NCBI GenBank assembly: GCA_016508695.1 | Contig: VNKQ01000005.1 | Span: 1,488,001 to 1,552,000, forward strand | Reading direction: 5' to 3' | DNA from: Hyphodiscus hymeniophilus | Taxonomy: Eukaryota > Ascomycota > Leotiomycetes > Helotiales > Hyphodiscaceae | DNA: 64,000 nucleotides | Shown: positions 35,398-46,479 of the stretch, piece by piece | Layout: each line of letters begins with the position of its first letter | How positions within the stretch are numbered: the first letter of the stretch is position 1 | Notes under the pieces: generated by a model | What the model was told of the DNA's origin: nothing | What the model saw: the letters and a program-made list of their open reading frames with translations, nothing else | Database searches by the model: none | Program-made: the position numbers and the translations under genes

Positions 35398-36152
35398 GTG
35401 AGAGTTCTGGGTAAACTAAATGATTTGTTAACTGATGATCAGATCGACGTCAAAAGACAGGTGTTTATTGATGGCAACCGAACCCTAAAAAGTAGCTAGT
35501 GGAGTGTATTTATTGCTGTGGAGAATTTGCTTGGTTACTGGTTTTGTAGAAGATACCCTTGGCTGATGGCGTTGGAGAGGAGCCTCTTGGTTACATGGGT
35601 CGGAATCAGTGGGCATTCTTGGTCCATGTTACTAGCATTTCGCTGTAGAACACTCAACAGATAGTTGATCCTGGAAACGATTCAGATGATTGCGGTTCTA
35701 TTAGTAGAAACTTTTTCAGCCATTCAGAGTTTCAGTGTATGACAGGATACCAATGACTTACATTCCCAAGCGCTGGGTAGTCCGGGAACAATCCATGCAG
35801 CAGTTTCGTTATCTTTTGTACTTTCCACGCATATGGCCTGACTCTTTATCACTCTCGGGAGAAGACCCAGCCCCATCACGTAGGATGAGTCGTTGCAGCC
35901 TGAAATGTTTCAATTCAAAGCCTGCACGATACCTACTCACTCTTCACGCACACCTATATGCCTATTTGACTTGCCCTCCAAAGCAGAGAAGCAGAGCCAA
36001 CATCCGACCCTCGACGAAACAAACACCGTACGCCTCCCAAATAGCAGGCCCAAGTCTATCAACATCCACAGCCGTGACAGCGTCCAGCTCTCGCAAGTAT
36101 AATATCCTCGTGGTTATCGTCGCCTGTGAACGTCGTCCAATTCGATTGGTTG
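35398..36152. other. Convergent intergenic region
   Basis: About 750 bp between the PLP enzyme and the small minus-strand membrane gene. Open frames here are extensions of shadow frames of that gene. Nothing else is seen. Confidence 0.45.
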
Positions 36153-36606
36153 TCACGAGAGACTTATTGCTCCTCGTCGGTTCTCGCGCATGTGGAGGTA
36201 AGCCTGGAAACCGCAGCCCACGAGGAAAACCTGCGCGGGACTTGTCAGCACGCTCCCGGTACGAATCATGGGAAGCACCCGCTCGATAGGCAAGCCTGGC
36301 GCTTCCAGGATCTGGGGAGGAGGGATGTGATGTGTAACGTACAACATAAACGATTACAGCGCTGAAGACCGTAGCAGCAACAGCTGGGCCTTGGCTGACT
36401 TGTGGGTCATCTGTCGAGCCCATGAGAGAGTGGTGGTTCGACTTGAAGAGGGCACCGATGACTGAGAGGATTACGATTGCGAAGACAGAGATCACGATGC
36501 TGTGTTCGTCTCGTTAGCTCTTATTCGTTTTCGAGTGAGGCTGATTGGGATGTGAGGCTAGGATGTACCATGTCCATGCTTGCATTACTCCGACGACGGG
36601 CTTCAT
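36153..36606 (-). CDS. Small membrane protein of the ribonuclease kappa-like family
   Basis: Three exons, 36606-36569, 36499-36343 and 36230-36153, add up to 273 nt (90 residues). The protein starts MKPVVGVMQAWT, has a first hydrophobic helix (VISVFAIVILSVIGALF), a loop with HHSLMGS, a second helix (AAATVFSAVIVYVVFLVGCGF) and ends HMRENRRGAISLS. This two-helix layout and length match what I recall of fungal RNase-kappa-like proteins. The animal relatives are linked to the V-ATPase and endocytic acidification. The exon 1-2 join makes a Cys codon where Trp might be expected, so that splice site may be off by a few bases. The gene is easily missed because no single open frame covers it. Confidence 0.65.
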
Positions 36607-37278
36607 CTTTGCGGTAGGACGAGAGATTGCTTCGATGGCGAACTTGTGGAGGAAGAATGCTCGATGGAGGAAGTGTGAGGTAGAGACTGATGCTAGTGGC
36701 TGCTTGCAGTGACGACGGCGAGGTTCAAGCTAATAAGGCAACAATTTGACTTCAGGCCCAACTTTCAGCTGGCCCGTGCGTGAGAAGACCAGCTAGCCAG
36801 CTTATCAATAGCCTACTACTCTGCTTCCATGTCCTCGACTTCCGATAAAGTATTTTAAGCATCATTGTTTCTCAGCAAATTCCCATCTGAGAACTTGTCG
36901 GAAGCGGCACCCTCGGTCTCTCATTCAGTAGATGGACGCTCGAATCTAGAGAGTCGAGGTGGGCATTATACCAACATTTAATCTACCAGTTTTACCTAAA
37001 TGTGCATCACACGAAACTCTGGACCCAATGATTGAGTTCTAGGTATTTCACATTGGAACTCGAACTAATAGTGTAAAATTTGGTCGAGAGAGAGCATGGT
37101 ACATGGACTTGCATCTCAACATAAACTAATGAGCAGCGGGACAACGTTGTAGCGATTCTAATCGCCTTGCAAATTTGTAGCCTGGGCATCACTACTGCTT
37201 TTATCACCTACGTTTCCACTTCCATGCTTAATGAAAGAGAGGTGAACATGGTCTCATCAATTCATCATGTCTACCTAC
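36607..37278. other. Intergenic region
   Basis: About 670 bp. It contains the promoter of the small membrane gene and the 3' flank of the transsulfuration-type gene (both minus strand). No coding sequence or repeat is supported. Confidence 0.45.
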
Positions 37279-38622
37279 CTATTTTGTCTCCGCGGCAATG
37301 GCCTTGAACCCACTCAGCAAATCATCTCTCAGATCCTCCCAGCCCTCCAGGCCAACACTGACGCGTAACAACCTCGAATCAACCAAAGAATCAGTCATAG
37401 TCCGCCATTCGATCAAGCTTTCCACGCCACCCAAGCTCGTAGCATGATGGAACAGATCCAGCTTACTCGGCAGTCTTCTCGCAAATCCCTTCTCCCTCAA
37501 CGTGATAGAGAATACCGGGCCGAAGCCATTCGGCATCTGCTTCAGTAGCCATCCATCCTTGATATCATCCTCCTGCAGACTCGCATGCTCGATCTTCGCC
37601 AAAACTGATTGCACGACCTTGCTATCTTCCGAACTCACGACGTCGACTGAAGAGGCTTTTTCGGGATGTAGCGCAGCGTTCAGCCAAGCTACGATCTTCC
37701 CCGCATTGGATGATTGCCTTTCGACCCTCACTTCCAATGTGCGTACGCTGCGAATCCCTAACCATCCTTCCATAGAACCCATCACATTACCAAGGTGCAA
37801 TCTCTCGGCCTCTAACTTCTGAAACCATCCCTCCTGGACCCTGATCGGGTTTACAGCAAGGATCCCACAAAGCATGTCGGAATGACCTCCAACATACTTG
37901 GTCCCCGAGTGCATCACAATATCCGCACCCCAGAGAAATGGATCCTGCAATGGCGGAGGACCGAAAGTAGCGTCCACCGTCAAGTACGCTCCTCTTGAGT
38001 GTGCTTTCTCCGCAAAAGCTTTGAGATTGGTGGCAGTGCCATAAGGATTGATTGGAGTCTCGATATGCACCACATCTCCAGCCTGCAGCTCTTCCGGATC
38101 GCAGTTGAGGTCGAGCTTCTTCAGGCCAGTGAGCTTCTGGTGAATTCCAATGACGCCATGGCACCCGTGATATCCTTCTCCAATCGAGATGCGTTTCGGG
38201 TTCAAGAACACCAATAATGCGTGGAAAGCGCTGAGGCCAGAGGCATACGTCAAGGTAGGGCCTTTGAATATACTTGACAGAATAGCCTCGAACCGTGTAG
38301 TGTTCGGTGCAGAATGTCTCGAGTAGATATGACCGTCAAGAGGAGCGTGTGGCTTAGAGTGGGATGATCAGCTGACTTTGCGTACTTCTACTCTGATTCA
38401 TCGACTCACATCACGTTCTCCCCAAGCAACTAGGGCATCTGGATTCTTGTTGTATCGAAATGTAGTCGAGACGTGAAGAGGTGGCGCGACATCTTGACCC
38501 TCATTGAGGAAATCGTCTGCGTGTATGGTTTGAGATGAGAGTGAGAGTTTGGACAGGCCATGCTCGGGGCTACGATCGTCACCGTTCTGAAGGCTCTCGT
38601 TGCCAGGCTGAGCTGCAGACAT
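37279..38622 (-). CDS. Cys/Met-metabolism PLP-dependent enzyme (cystathionine gamma-synthase-like)
   Basis: Exons 38622-38410 and 38352-37279 give 428 residues. Family marks: QTIHADD and PPLHVSTTFRY at the N-terminus, YSRHSAPNTTRFE around the intron join, the TYASGLSAF cofactor loop, the VDATFGPPPLQDPF strand, and the PLP-lysine segment HSGTKYVGGHSD. The layout is that of the transsulfuration family, which makes or breaks cystathionine, O-acetylhomoserine or methionine. The exact reaction is unclear. It resembles the less-studied yeast YML082W/YLL058W group more than classic metB, judging from memory. It probably acts in the cytosol. No targeting peptide is seen. Confidence 0.85.
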
Positions 38623-39307
38623 TGTGAGGAGTTGGTGGGGACCTTGGACAATTATGGCGATGCAGGAGGGAGCTCGACTTTTATGTACAGATAAGCTGAT
38701 GAATGACGAGATTCAAACCCCTCGGAATTTGATGCCATTGTTGCCCGTTGCCCATTGCCCAAGGCCCACTGTCCAGGGCTCGAATGCCCGAACGCCCTGA
38801 GTGGAGCCTGTGTTTAGTCTTCTTAGCGGCCGCGAGCGCTGGACCAACCTCTTTGAAATAAGCGAGTCTGGCCCATCACGCCCGAATTGATCCATTCGGA
38901 TGCAAGAAGTTCAAAATGTCTGAATAAGGGCGTAGTGGAGTAAAAGCGAACATCGCCAATCACCTTTTCCAGCTGAGTCATGGTGTCTTTCCAGGCTGGT
39001 GATGATCCTCCAAGGCATGGTAGGCATTGGAAGGTAAGTGGTTCGTCCAAGATTTACATTATTCACCTTCGACAACCTGATATACTTGATTACGAACCAA
39101 GCGAAATGTGTCTGTCTCTATCAAATCGCGTCATCGCATCTATCAGTGGTGCAATCCTTTGGACTGCTAAGTTGTTAAATTCGAATATCTAAGGCGCTGC
39201 AAGGCAAATGGGCATTCGGTAAATGCAACAAAGCTAAACGCCAAGAGCAAAACCATCTTCTCCTGTATGACCTGATCATCATAGTGAATGTATCTGGAGC
39301 TATGCAC
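38623..39307. other. Intergenic region
   Basis: About 685 bp between two minus-strand genes. A 75-codon minus-strand frame (38823-39050) lacks any family resemblance. A CCCATTGCCC-type imperfect repeat lies near 38740-38775. Confidence 0.4.
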
Positions 39308-42022
39308 TCAGTGGCTCAAGTTGAGCAAACTGCCAAGACTGTACTCAACTTCATACTTCTGCTCTCCGTCGCTTTTAATCCACGTATCGACGACCTTCCG
39401 CAGCTTTCTTTCGAGTGATGGTCTTTCCACCTCTTTAATAGACAGACCAACACCCTCGCCTGCAAGGTGCCTATACAAACTCTCGTCGGCCAAAACTTCC
39501 ATAGCAGTTTGGAGCTTCCCCATATCAATGGACGCATGATATATTAAGTTGTGTACATGTGCGTCTGGAGGAATTCTCTCCAGAGGGAGTCTGGTAGACT
39601 TGGTCCGCATCATCATTGGTCGCCCCTCTGCATTCTTCTTCGCCCCTAAGGACTTCTGTCGTCTCATCAAGTAGGCTAGAGGATCCCCATCAGGCAAGGT
39701 TGTCTTAAAAGGTGCGCCTGACTGTACCGTTCTGTCGACGCTATGAATTGGAGGTTGTGCGGCTTCGAGTGTAGCAATGGCAGCGTTGTACCGATTCTTA
39801 TATGGCGAAGATCGCGTGGCAATAGACGGACTCGATAACGCAGCTCTTGTCTCCACGTCACGGATTTCCTTACGACGACGACGAGTTGCGTCCTCCTTAC
39901 GCTGCTCGAAGTCCATAGCCCAGGCAAGCTCTTCCTGAGACTCATCCAGGAGCATGACTTGATCACCATCGGATTGTCTTCGTGCCCGTGGGTTGTTGCC
40001 GAATAGTGTAGTTTGAACAAGTCGATCTGGCTTTGTGACTCGGTTTTCAACAGTTACGGGAGATGATACAAATGGTCTTTTCAGTCCTCGACTTCTTGAA
40101 TGTTCCTTTGGTGCCGTTCGTGGTGGCGATAGGAGACCATTGTCGAAGAGGTTTCTTGCAGACACAAAGTCATGTCGACGTCGTGGTAGAGTAGGTAGAT
40201 TTTCGTCAACAATGATTTGTTCTTTCTCGGGTTGAGGGCGGATTGAAGACGCAGAATATCTTCGAGGAAAAGACGGCTGTAAATCCCATACATCATTATT
40301 CTGAAGTGTTTGGCGGGGACGTCTGGCAGGTGATGCGGATCTACTCGAATCCATAGTAGGTTTAGACTGGGGTATAGGGGATGAAAGAATGTCTGAAGAC
40401 ATTGTATTAAATGGTGGCCTATGACCATACGTGTCCGAATCGCGGCTGGTTGGTGCATTTATCTTCGAAATTGTCCACGGGTTCAATAGGTGACCAGGAA
40501 CTTCACAGTCGGGTGCCTGCTCTCGACGTAGTCTGCTGCCGTCAGGCCGACTATCGTTATCATCTTCTGCGAAATCCACGGACATGTTGATTCCCCAGTT
40601 TCGCCAACTACTACTAAATTGCTCATCACTGATATTTGACGTTTCTGTTGCTGGGCTTTTTCCAGGTGTTACCGTATCCTGATTGATAGGGAAGCTTGGT
40701 TTAGGCGGCGGTATAGAGCCAGGAGATTTCTGGTGCAGGGAAGCAAATTCCTCTAGAGACGGAATACCTGCTGACGTTGATGCAGGGTGATCAGAAACCT
40801 TTCCCAGCAGATCCTGTGCCCTCTCAGAATCTCTAGCCAGAAGTAAATTAAAGTTATCAACCTCATTAGCAATTGATTTAGAAGAGGAAGAAACCATAGG
40901 AAAAGCTTCCGGCTCCCCATAAACTTCCTTGAACAGCTTTTCTGCTAGCTCGAGCACCACAGACTCATTTCCAAACAGCACTTCATCCTTTGCGGGCTCT
41001 ATGTTGGCATCATAGCTAGCAACCGGGCACTTGATATTAAGGCGAATGAAAGGATTCTTGACCTTCTCAGGAGAATCAACAAGTGCGCCACGCATGTATC
41101 TCTTGAACGTCGTCACTATCTTCTTCATAGTGCCTTTCTCATGAGAAACTGGTCTTGAGTCGATCGAAAGATATTGCCCATGTCCGATTTTAAAGGGATC
41201 AGCATTAAGCTTTGGGAGGAAGGCTTCTAGCACAAAAGGCCCGCTATTCACATGAGAGTTTTCATCGAAGCCTGAACAGTTATCCTCGTGACTCGCAGCG
41301 GTGATTCCACCTTCAGTCGATGGTAAAAATTTCTCGACGCACTCCATGACTGCGTCTCTTCCGATAACTAAAGAGATGGCTTCCTTAATCTCACCTTGAG
41401 GGCGAGGAGCAAATGAGAACGATGTCTTGCTAACTCCGGTGACTTTCAAGCTGAACCTGGTAGAGGGTCGTGCTAGAGCGTAAGACTTTAAAAGTTGATT
41501 GATCTTGGCCAGGGTTTTTGGGGCTTCCTTCTGGAAGTTCTTCTTTCTGACAGGTATTTTTTCCAGGAACTTTTGAACGGTGACAGTTGTACCCACAGGA
41601 TGAGATGTACGAGATTTTGTGTCCACGACCCCCGGAGCTTTCAGTACCAAACACGTAGCAACGGATTCACCCTCAGTCTTGGTTGTAACAGACACATTCC
41701 CCAACTGAACTGCACTAGCCAATGCTTCTCCTCTGAAGCCCAATGAAATACTTCCGACGAACTTGAGCTCCTCGAAGGTCCTCAATTTGCTAGTATGACC
41801 ACGCTTCCCCAAGAAGTCGAAATCTGCGGAGGATATGCCATGTCCGTTGTCTCGAACTTCCAGCTTGTCAAGGGTGTTCCTGGATACGACAATATCGATG
41901 GAAGTAGCTCTAGCATCAAGAGCATTGTCTATAAGCTCCTTGACAAGAGATGCTGGTGTAGTCAGGACTTGTGACGAGCCCAGCAGCTGCACAGTGGCTT
42001 TGGGGAGCGGTGCGATAGGCAT
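39308..42022 (-). CDS. MutL-homologue mismatch-repair protein, probably Mlh2/PMS1-type without endonuclease
   Basis: A single exon of 904 residues. I chose the ATG at 42022 (MPIAPLPKATVQLLGSSQVL) over the one nine codons upstream because it matches the usual family start. The GHKL ATPase is clear: motif I KELIDNALDA, motif II DNGHGI, motif III GFRGEALAS, then the transducer domain to about residue 340. The remainder is largely disordered, with a short conserved C-terminal block of about 80 residues. The DQHA-type metal-binding endonuclease motif of Pms1/Mlh3 is absent. That fits the accessory Mlh2 class, which pairs with Mlh1 and tunes mismatch repair or meiotic gene conversion. It is divergent from valyl-tRNA synthetase, with 416 bp between starts. 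Confidence 0.85.
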   Translation of the reverse strand: MPIAPLPKATVQLLGSSQVLTTPASLVKELIDNALDARATSIDIVVSRNTLDKLEVRDNGHGISSADFDFLGKRGHTSKLRTFEELKFVGSISLGFRGEALASAVQLGNVSVTTKTEGESVATCLVLKAPGVVDTKSRTSHPVGTTVTVQKFLEKIPVRKKNFQKEAPKTLAKINQLLKSYALARPSTRFSLKVTGVSKTSFSFAPRPQGEIKEAISLVIGRDAVMECVEKFLPSTEGGITAASHEDNCSGFDENSHVNSGPFVLEAFLPKLNADPFKIGHGQYLSIDSRPVSHEKGTMKKIVTTFKRYMRGALVDSPEKVKNPFIRLNIKCPVASYDANIEPAKDEVLFGNESVVLELAEKLFKEVYGEPEAFPMVSSSSKSIANEVDNFNLLLARDSERAQDLLGKVSDHPASTSAGIPSLEEFASLHQKSPGSIPPPKPSFPINQDTVTPGKSPATETSNISDEQFSSSWRNWGINMSVDFAEDDNDSRPDGSRLRREQAPDCEVPGHLLNPWTISKINAPTSRDSDTYGHRPPFNTMSSDILSSPIPQSKPTMDSSRSASPARRPRQTLQNNDVWDLQPSFPRRYSASSIRPQPEKEQIIVDENLPTLPRRRHDFVSARNLFDNGLLSPPRTAPKEHSRSRGLKRPFVSSPVTVENRVTKPDRLVQTTLFGNNPRARRQSDGDQVMLLDESQEELAWAMDFEQRKEDATRRRRKEIRDVETRAALSSPSIATRSSPYKNRYNAAIATLEAAQPPIHSVDRTVQSGAPFKTTLPDGDPLAYLMRRQKSLGAKKNAEGRPMMMRTKSTRLPLERIPPDAHVHNLIYHASIDMGKLQTAMEVLADESLYRHLAGEGVGLSIKEVERPSLERKLRKVVDTWIKSDGEQKYEVEYSLGSLLNLSH

Positions 42023-42438
42023 CTTGCATGATAGTGAGTACACAAGCACACAGCCTTCCGTTTATCATATCTAATACAGATCCAGAACTGTAAAGATGAT
42101 TCGGGAAATTATTGTACGATGTTATTCAGTGACCATAATTACGGATGAAAAGGATGAACAGACGGATAAAGATTGTTGATGTCGGCCGGGGGCCCCAAGA
42201 ACTGTCAGCCTCGCGAAAAGTGGCTGGTGCCGAGCTGTGGCTGTTTTTAGATCGCCTCACAATTGGAGTCATACCAATTATTGCAGAAACCCCAGTAGCT
42301 CTTGGATACTTCCACGCACTCTCTCAAGCATCTCGATTTCTTAAGGCAGACGACATTACGACGTCTAAAATAATATCCAGAGCGCTCTGGGTGCGCAGGT
42401 CGCCCTTCAAGACTACTTTGAGCTATACGCGTGCCAGA
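42023..42438. promoter_or_regulatory. Divergent promoter region of the MutL homologue and valyl-tRNA synthetase
   Basis: 416 bp separate the two chosen start codons. The plus-strand reading frame of the synthetase stays open back to an ATG at 42145. Part of this region may therefore be translated as a mitochondrial targeting extension. Confidence 0.5.
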
Positions 42439-45400
42439 ATGGCTACAAACGCTGCATCCTATAATCCCAGTAAGGAACAATTGATCCTTTCCATAAAGGA
42501 TCTCACTGACGCATGCTGTCAAAAAGTTGGGGAGGAAACCGGACCAGTATCAGGAAAGCCTCCTGCACTCTCGAACGAAACCAAAGCTGCTGTTGCAGGT
42601 GCCGCGAAATCCGACCCAACTGGATCGCATGTCCCTGGACAAGATGCTGGAAGCAAAATTGGAACCGCGGCAGCTGCAGATGGAGAGAAGAAAGTGAAGA
42701 GCGAGAAAGAATGTGCGAAAACCCGCTGATTCTTGCAATCATATAGCTCTGCCATAGCTATCATAAATGTACAATTGTTGACTCCTTTCGGACACAGTGG
42801 AGAGAGAACGCAAGAAAGCCGAGAAAGATGCGAAATTCAAGGAAAAGAAAGCGAAGCAGGCGAGCGCTATACCTGCTACCTCGAGCAAGAGTAAAGAAAA
42901 AAAGGCTGCAGCCGAGAAGAAGGCTGAAACCGAAATATTGCCCGCATATGTTGAGGAGACCCCCACTGGAGAAAAGAAGAGTGAGAGTCTCTTTTGTTTC
43001 GGACCCTTTATCAGAGATTAATCCAAGCTTCTAGTCATTAAATCTTTCGAAGATCCTCAGTATAAAGCTTACAATCCCACTGCTGTCGAGTCTGCATGGT
43101 ACTCATGGTGGGAGAAAGAGGGGTTCTTCAAGCCCGAGTTCACAGAAGATGGGAAGATCAAGCCCGAAGGATCCTTCGTTATCGTTGAGCCGCCGCCGAA
43201 TGTTACTGGCGCTCTTCACATGGGTCATGCTCTTGGAAATGCATTGCAGGATACCATGATTCGGTGGAATCGTATGCACGGCAAGACCACACTTTGGCTT
43301 CCTGGTTGTGATCATGCAGGTATCTCCACACAGAGCGTTGTGGAAAACATATTGTGGCGTCGAGAGAAGAAGACTCGTCATGATCTGGGAAGAACGAAAT
43401 TTGTAGATACTGTCTGGGACTGGAAGCATGACTATCATCAACGTATCAACAACGCACAACGGAGAATGGGCGGATCTTTCGATTGGACTCGAGAAGCTTT
43501 CACAATGGACAAGAACTTCACAGCAGCCGTTACGGAGACCTTCGTCCAACTGCACGATGAGGGCATCATTTACCGTGGCAATCGCCTTGTGAACTGGTGT
43601 ACGAAGCTGAACACTTCTCTTTCCAACCTCGAGGTCGTCAACAAGGAGCTGCCTGGTAGGACTCTGCTAGATGTCCCAGGTTACGACAAGAAGGTGGAGT
43701 TTGGCATCATCATCCATTTCAACTACCCAATCGAAGGTTCAGATGAGATGTTGGAGGTTGCTACGACTCGTATTGAAACAATGCTGGGAGATTCTGGCAT
43801 TGCTGTCCACCCCAATGACAAACGCTACACTCACCTTGTCGGCAAGAGGGCTATCCACCCATTCATAGCCGATCGCTTCCTACCTATCATTGCGGACGAC
43901 TATGTTGACATGGAATTCGGTACTGGTGCTGTTAAGCTTACTCCTGCCCATGATCCTAACGATTACAACCTTGGAAAGAAGCACAATCTCGAGTTCATCA
44001 ACATCTTGACGGATGATGGCAAAATGAACGAGAATACTGGACCTTATGTTGGTCAGAAGCGATTCGATGTCCGTTACACAATCCAGGACGACCTCAAGAA
44101 AGCGGGCCTTTACGTTGACAAGAAAGACAATCCTATGACTGTTCCACTCTGTGACAAATCGAAGGATATCATCGAACCCCTGATGAAGCCACAATGGTGG
44201 ATGAGAATGACCGAGATGTCTAATGCGGCCCTCAAAGCTGTCACATCTGGAGAAATAAAAATCAAGCCTGAATCCGCAGAGAAGAGTTATATCAGATGGA
44301 TGTCAGGTGTTAACGATTGGTGTCTCTCAAGACAGTTATGGTGGGGTCATCAGGCTCCAATGTACTTTGCCAATATCTATGGCGAAGAAGCCGATGAGAG
44401 CGATGGAAGGTTATGGTTTGCAGGCCGTACGGAAGAGGAAGCCCAGGAAAAAGCCAAGAAAGCCCTGCCAGGCAAGAATTTCACTCTCAAGAGAGACGAG
44501 GATGTTCTGGATACTTGGTTCTCTTCTGGTCTATGGCCTTTCGCTACCCTGGGATGGCCTAATAAGACACACGATCTCGACACATTATTTCCTACTACCG
44601 TCTTGGAAACCGGTTGGGATATTCTCTTCTTCTGGATTGCTCGTATGGTCATGTTCAGTCTCAAGCTGACTGGCAAGGTACCTTTTACGGAGGTCTACTG
44701 CCATTCTCTGATCCGTGATTCGGAAGGTCGAAAGATGTCGAAATCCTTGGGCAACGTGATCGATCCCCTCGATGTCATCGAAGGTATTACACTTGACAGT
44801 CTTCACAAGAAGCTCCAGCTGGGAAACATGAACCCGACTGAAGTCGAGAAGGCTACGAAGTATCAAAAGACTGCTTTTCCGGATGGAATCCCCCAATGCG
44901 GCACCGATGCCCTGCGCTTTGCATTGGTAGCGTACACTACTGGCGGCGGAGACATTGCATTCGATGTCAAGGTCCTCCACGCATATCGAAAGTTCTGCAA
45001 CAAAATTTACCAAGCCACTAAATACGTCGTAGGCAAGCTTGACGCGGACTTTGTTCCCAAGAAGACCGGAAAGCTTACCGGCAATGAGTCGCTGGCTGAG
45101 AAATGGATTCTGCACAAGTTGACAATTGCAGCAAAGGAGATTAACGAAGCTATTGCCGACCGCGAATTTATGAAGTCCACGTCAATCGTTTACCAATACT
45201 GGTACAACCATCTCTGCGACGTCTACATCGAGAACTCGAAAGCTATCCTCCAAGACGGTACGCCAGAGGAGAAGCGCTCAGCGCAAGAGACTCTATACAC
45301 AGCTCTTGAAGGCGCTCTGACAATGATCCACCCCTTCATGCCCTTCCTAACCGAAGAACTTTGGCAACGACTTCCTCGCCGGCCAGATGACAAGACACCC

Positions 45401-45995
45401 TCTATTGTCGTGGCTCAATACCCCACCTACGACGCATCGATGGATGATCCCAAATCCGAAGAAGCGTATGAGCTTCTACTGAGCATCTCAAGGGGTATCC
45501 GATCATTGATGGCCGAATATTCGCTTAAGGACGACGGCGAAGGTTTGTTCGCAATCTCCATTTATGATTATCCAACTAACATCGACAGTCTACATTCAAA
45601 CCTCCAACTCAACAGCCCACAGCACCGTAACCTCCCAAATGCAGTCCATCCGTTCTCTAAGTGGTAAAGGCGTCGCTAGTATATTCATCCTCCCCAACAC
45701 CTCCTCCCGACCACCCGGCTGCGTAATCTCTACCGTATCTTCCGCCGCTGCCGTCTTTCTGCACGTGAAGGGCCGCGTGGATATCGAGGGCGAGATCTCA
45801 AAGGCAAGCAAGAAACTCGACAAGACAAAGATGGGCATCGAGCGCCAGAAGAAGATCCTTGGTGATGAGGGATATAAGGAGAAGGTCGCGGAGGAATTGC
45901 AGGACGTGGAGAAGAGGAAGTTGGCGGATCTTGAGGCGGAAGAGAAGGGCCTTGAGGAGACTATTAGGCAGTTTGAGGGGTTGAAACTGGAATAG
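42439..45995 (+). CDS. vas1: Valyl-tRNA synthetase
   Basis: Four exons, 42439-42712, 42798-42980, 43035-45542 and 45589-45995, give 1,123 residues. The N-terminal extension is Lys/Ala/Glu-rich and helical. The class I core has the HIGH signature as [15 protein letters not shown] (about residue 210) and the KMSKS loop as [10 protein letters not shown]. Between them lies the CP1 editing domain ([10 protein letters not shown]). The anticodon-binding helices and a C-terminal coiled coil ([18 protein letters not shown] onward) complete a standard ValRS. The enzyme charges tRNA-Val with valine. Upstream of the chosen ATG the frame stays open to 42145. The 35 codons just before it encode an Arg-rich, acid-poor stretch (RALWVRRSPFKTTLSYTRAR). 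This suggests a longer mitochondrial form, as in yeast VAS1, which makes both forms from one gene. Confidence 0.95.
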
Positions 45996-46479
45996 AAGTC
46001 TAAGCTTTTGTGAGAGTGCTGAGTAGAAAAGGATATGGACGGAGATTCTCATCTTGGTTGATGAAGAACAAAAAATCCATGTGTCAGGTTTAGTAAGGTA
46101 GAGTTATTGTATTTCAATAGATGCTTTCCTCAAGAGGTTTGAGTCTTTGATGAACGATTCCGATTTTCGCGTTTTGCACGAGCCCCTATGATCTTGTGAT
46201 TTGAGTCAGCCGAAAAAGAGTATTTAGGTGGAAAGATAGTTGAATTCATTCTTCTGCTCCTTCGACATCTTGGGGTATAATCGTAACTCGCTCTTATGCT
46301 AACACGATGATCTAGAATCCAAATCGTCGTCTTTCTGAATATCATGCTCAGCGACAACACTCGTGCTTTCCAATCGTCCTCACCAACAACTGCGCCAATG
46401 TTTCACAAACGATAACAATTGATTTTTGGCAGTTCGGTTTTCAAAGAGAGAAAAAGAGTGCTACGCATGAATATGCACC
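45996..46479. other. Convergent intergenic region
   Basis: About 480 bp between the converging ends of valyl-tRNA synthetase and the F-box gene. It presumably holds both 3' untranslated regions. Nothing else is seen. Confidence 0.45.

Noticed and set aside
30092..38622. P450 plus two PLP enzymes as a secondary-metabolite cluster
   Set aside because: No backbone enzyme, transporter or pathway regulator is present, and the PLP proteins belong to widespread cofactor or amino-acid families.
38823..39050. 75-codon minus-strand frame between two genes
   Set aside because: Short, no recognised family, and nothing in the context supports it.
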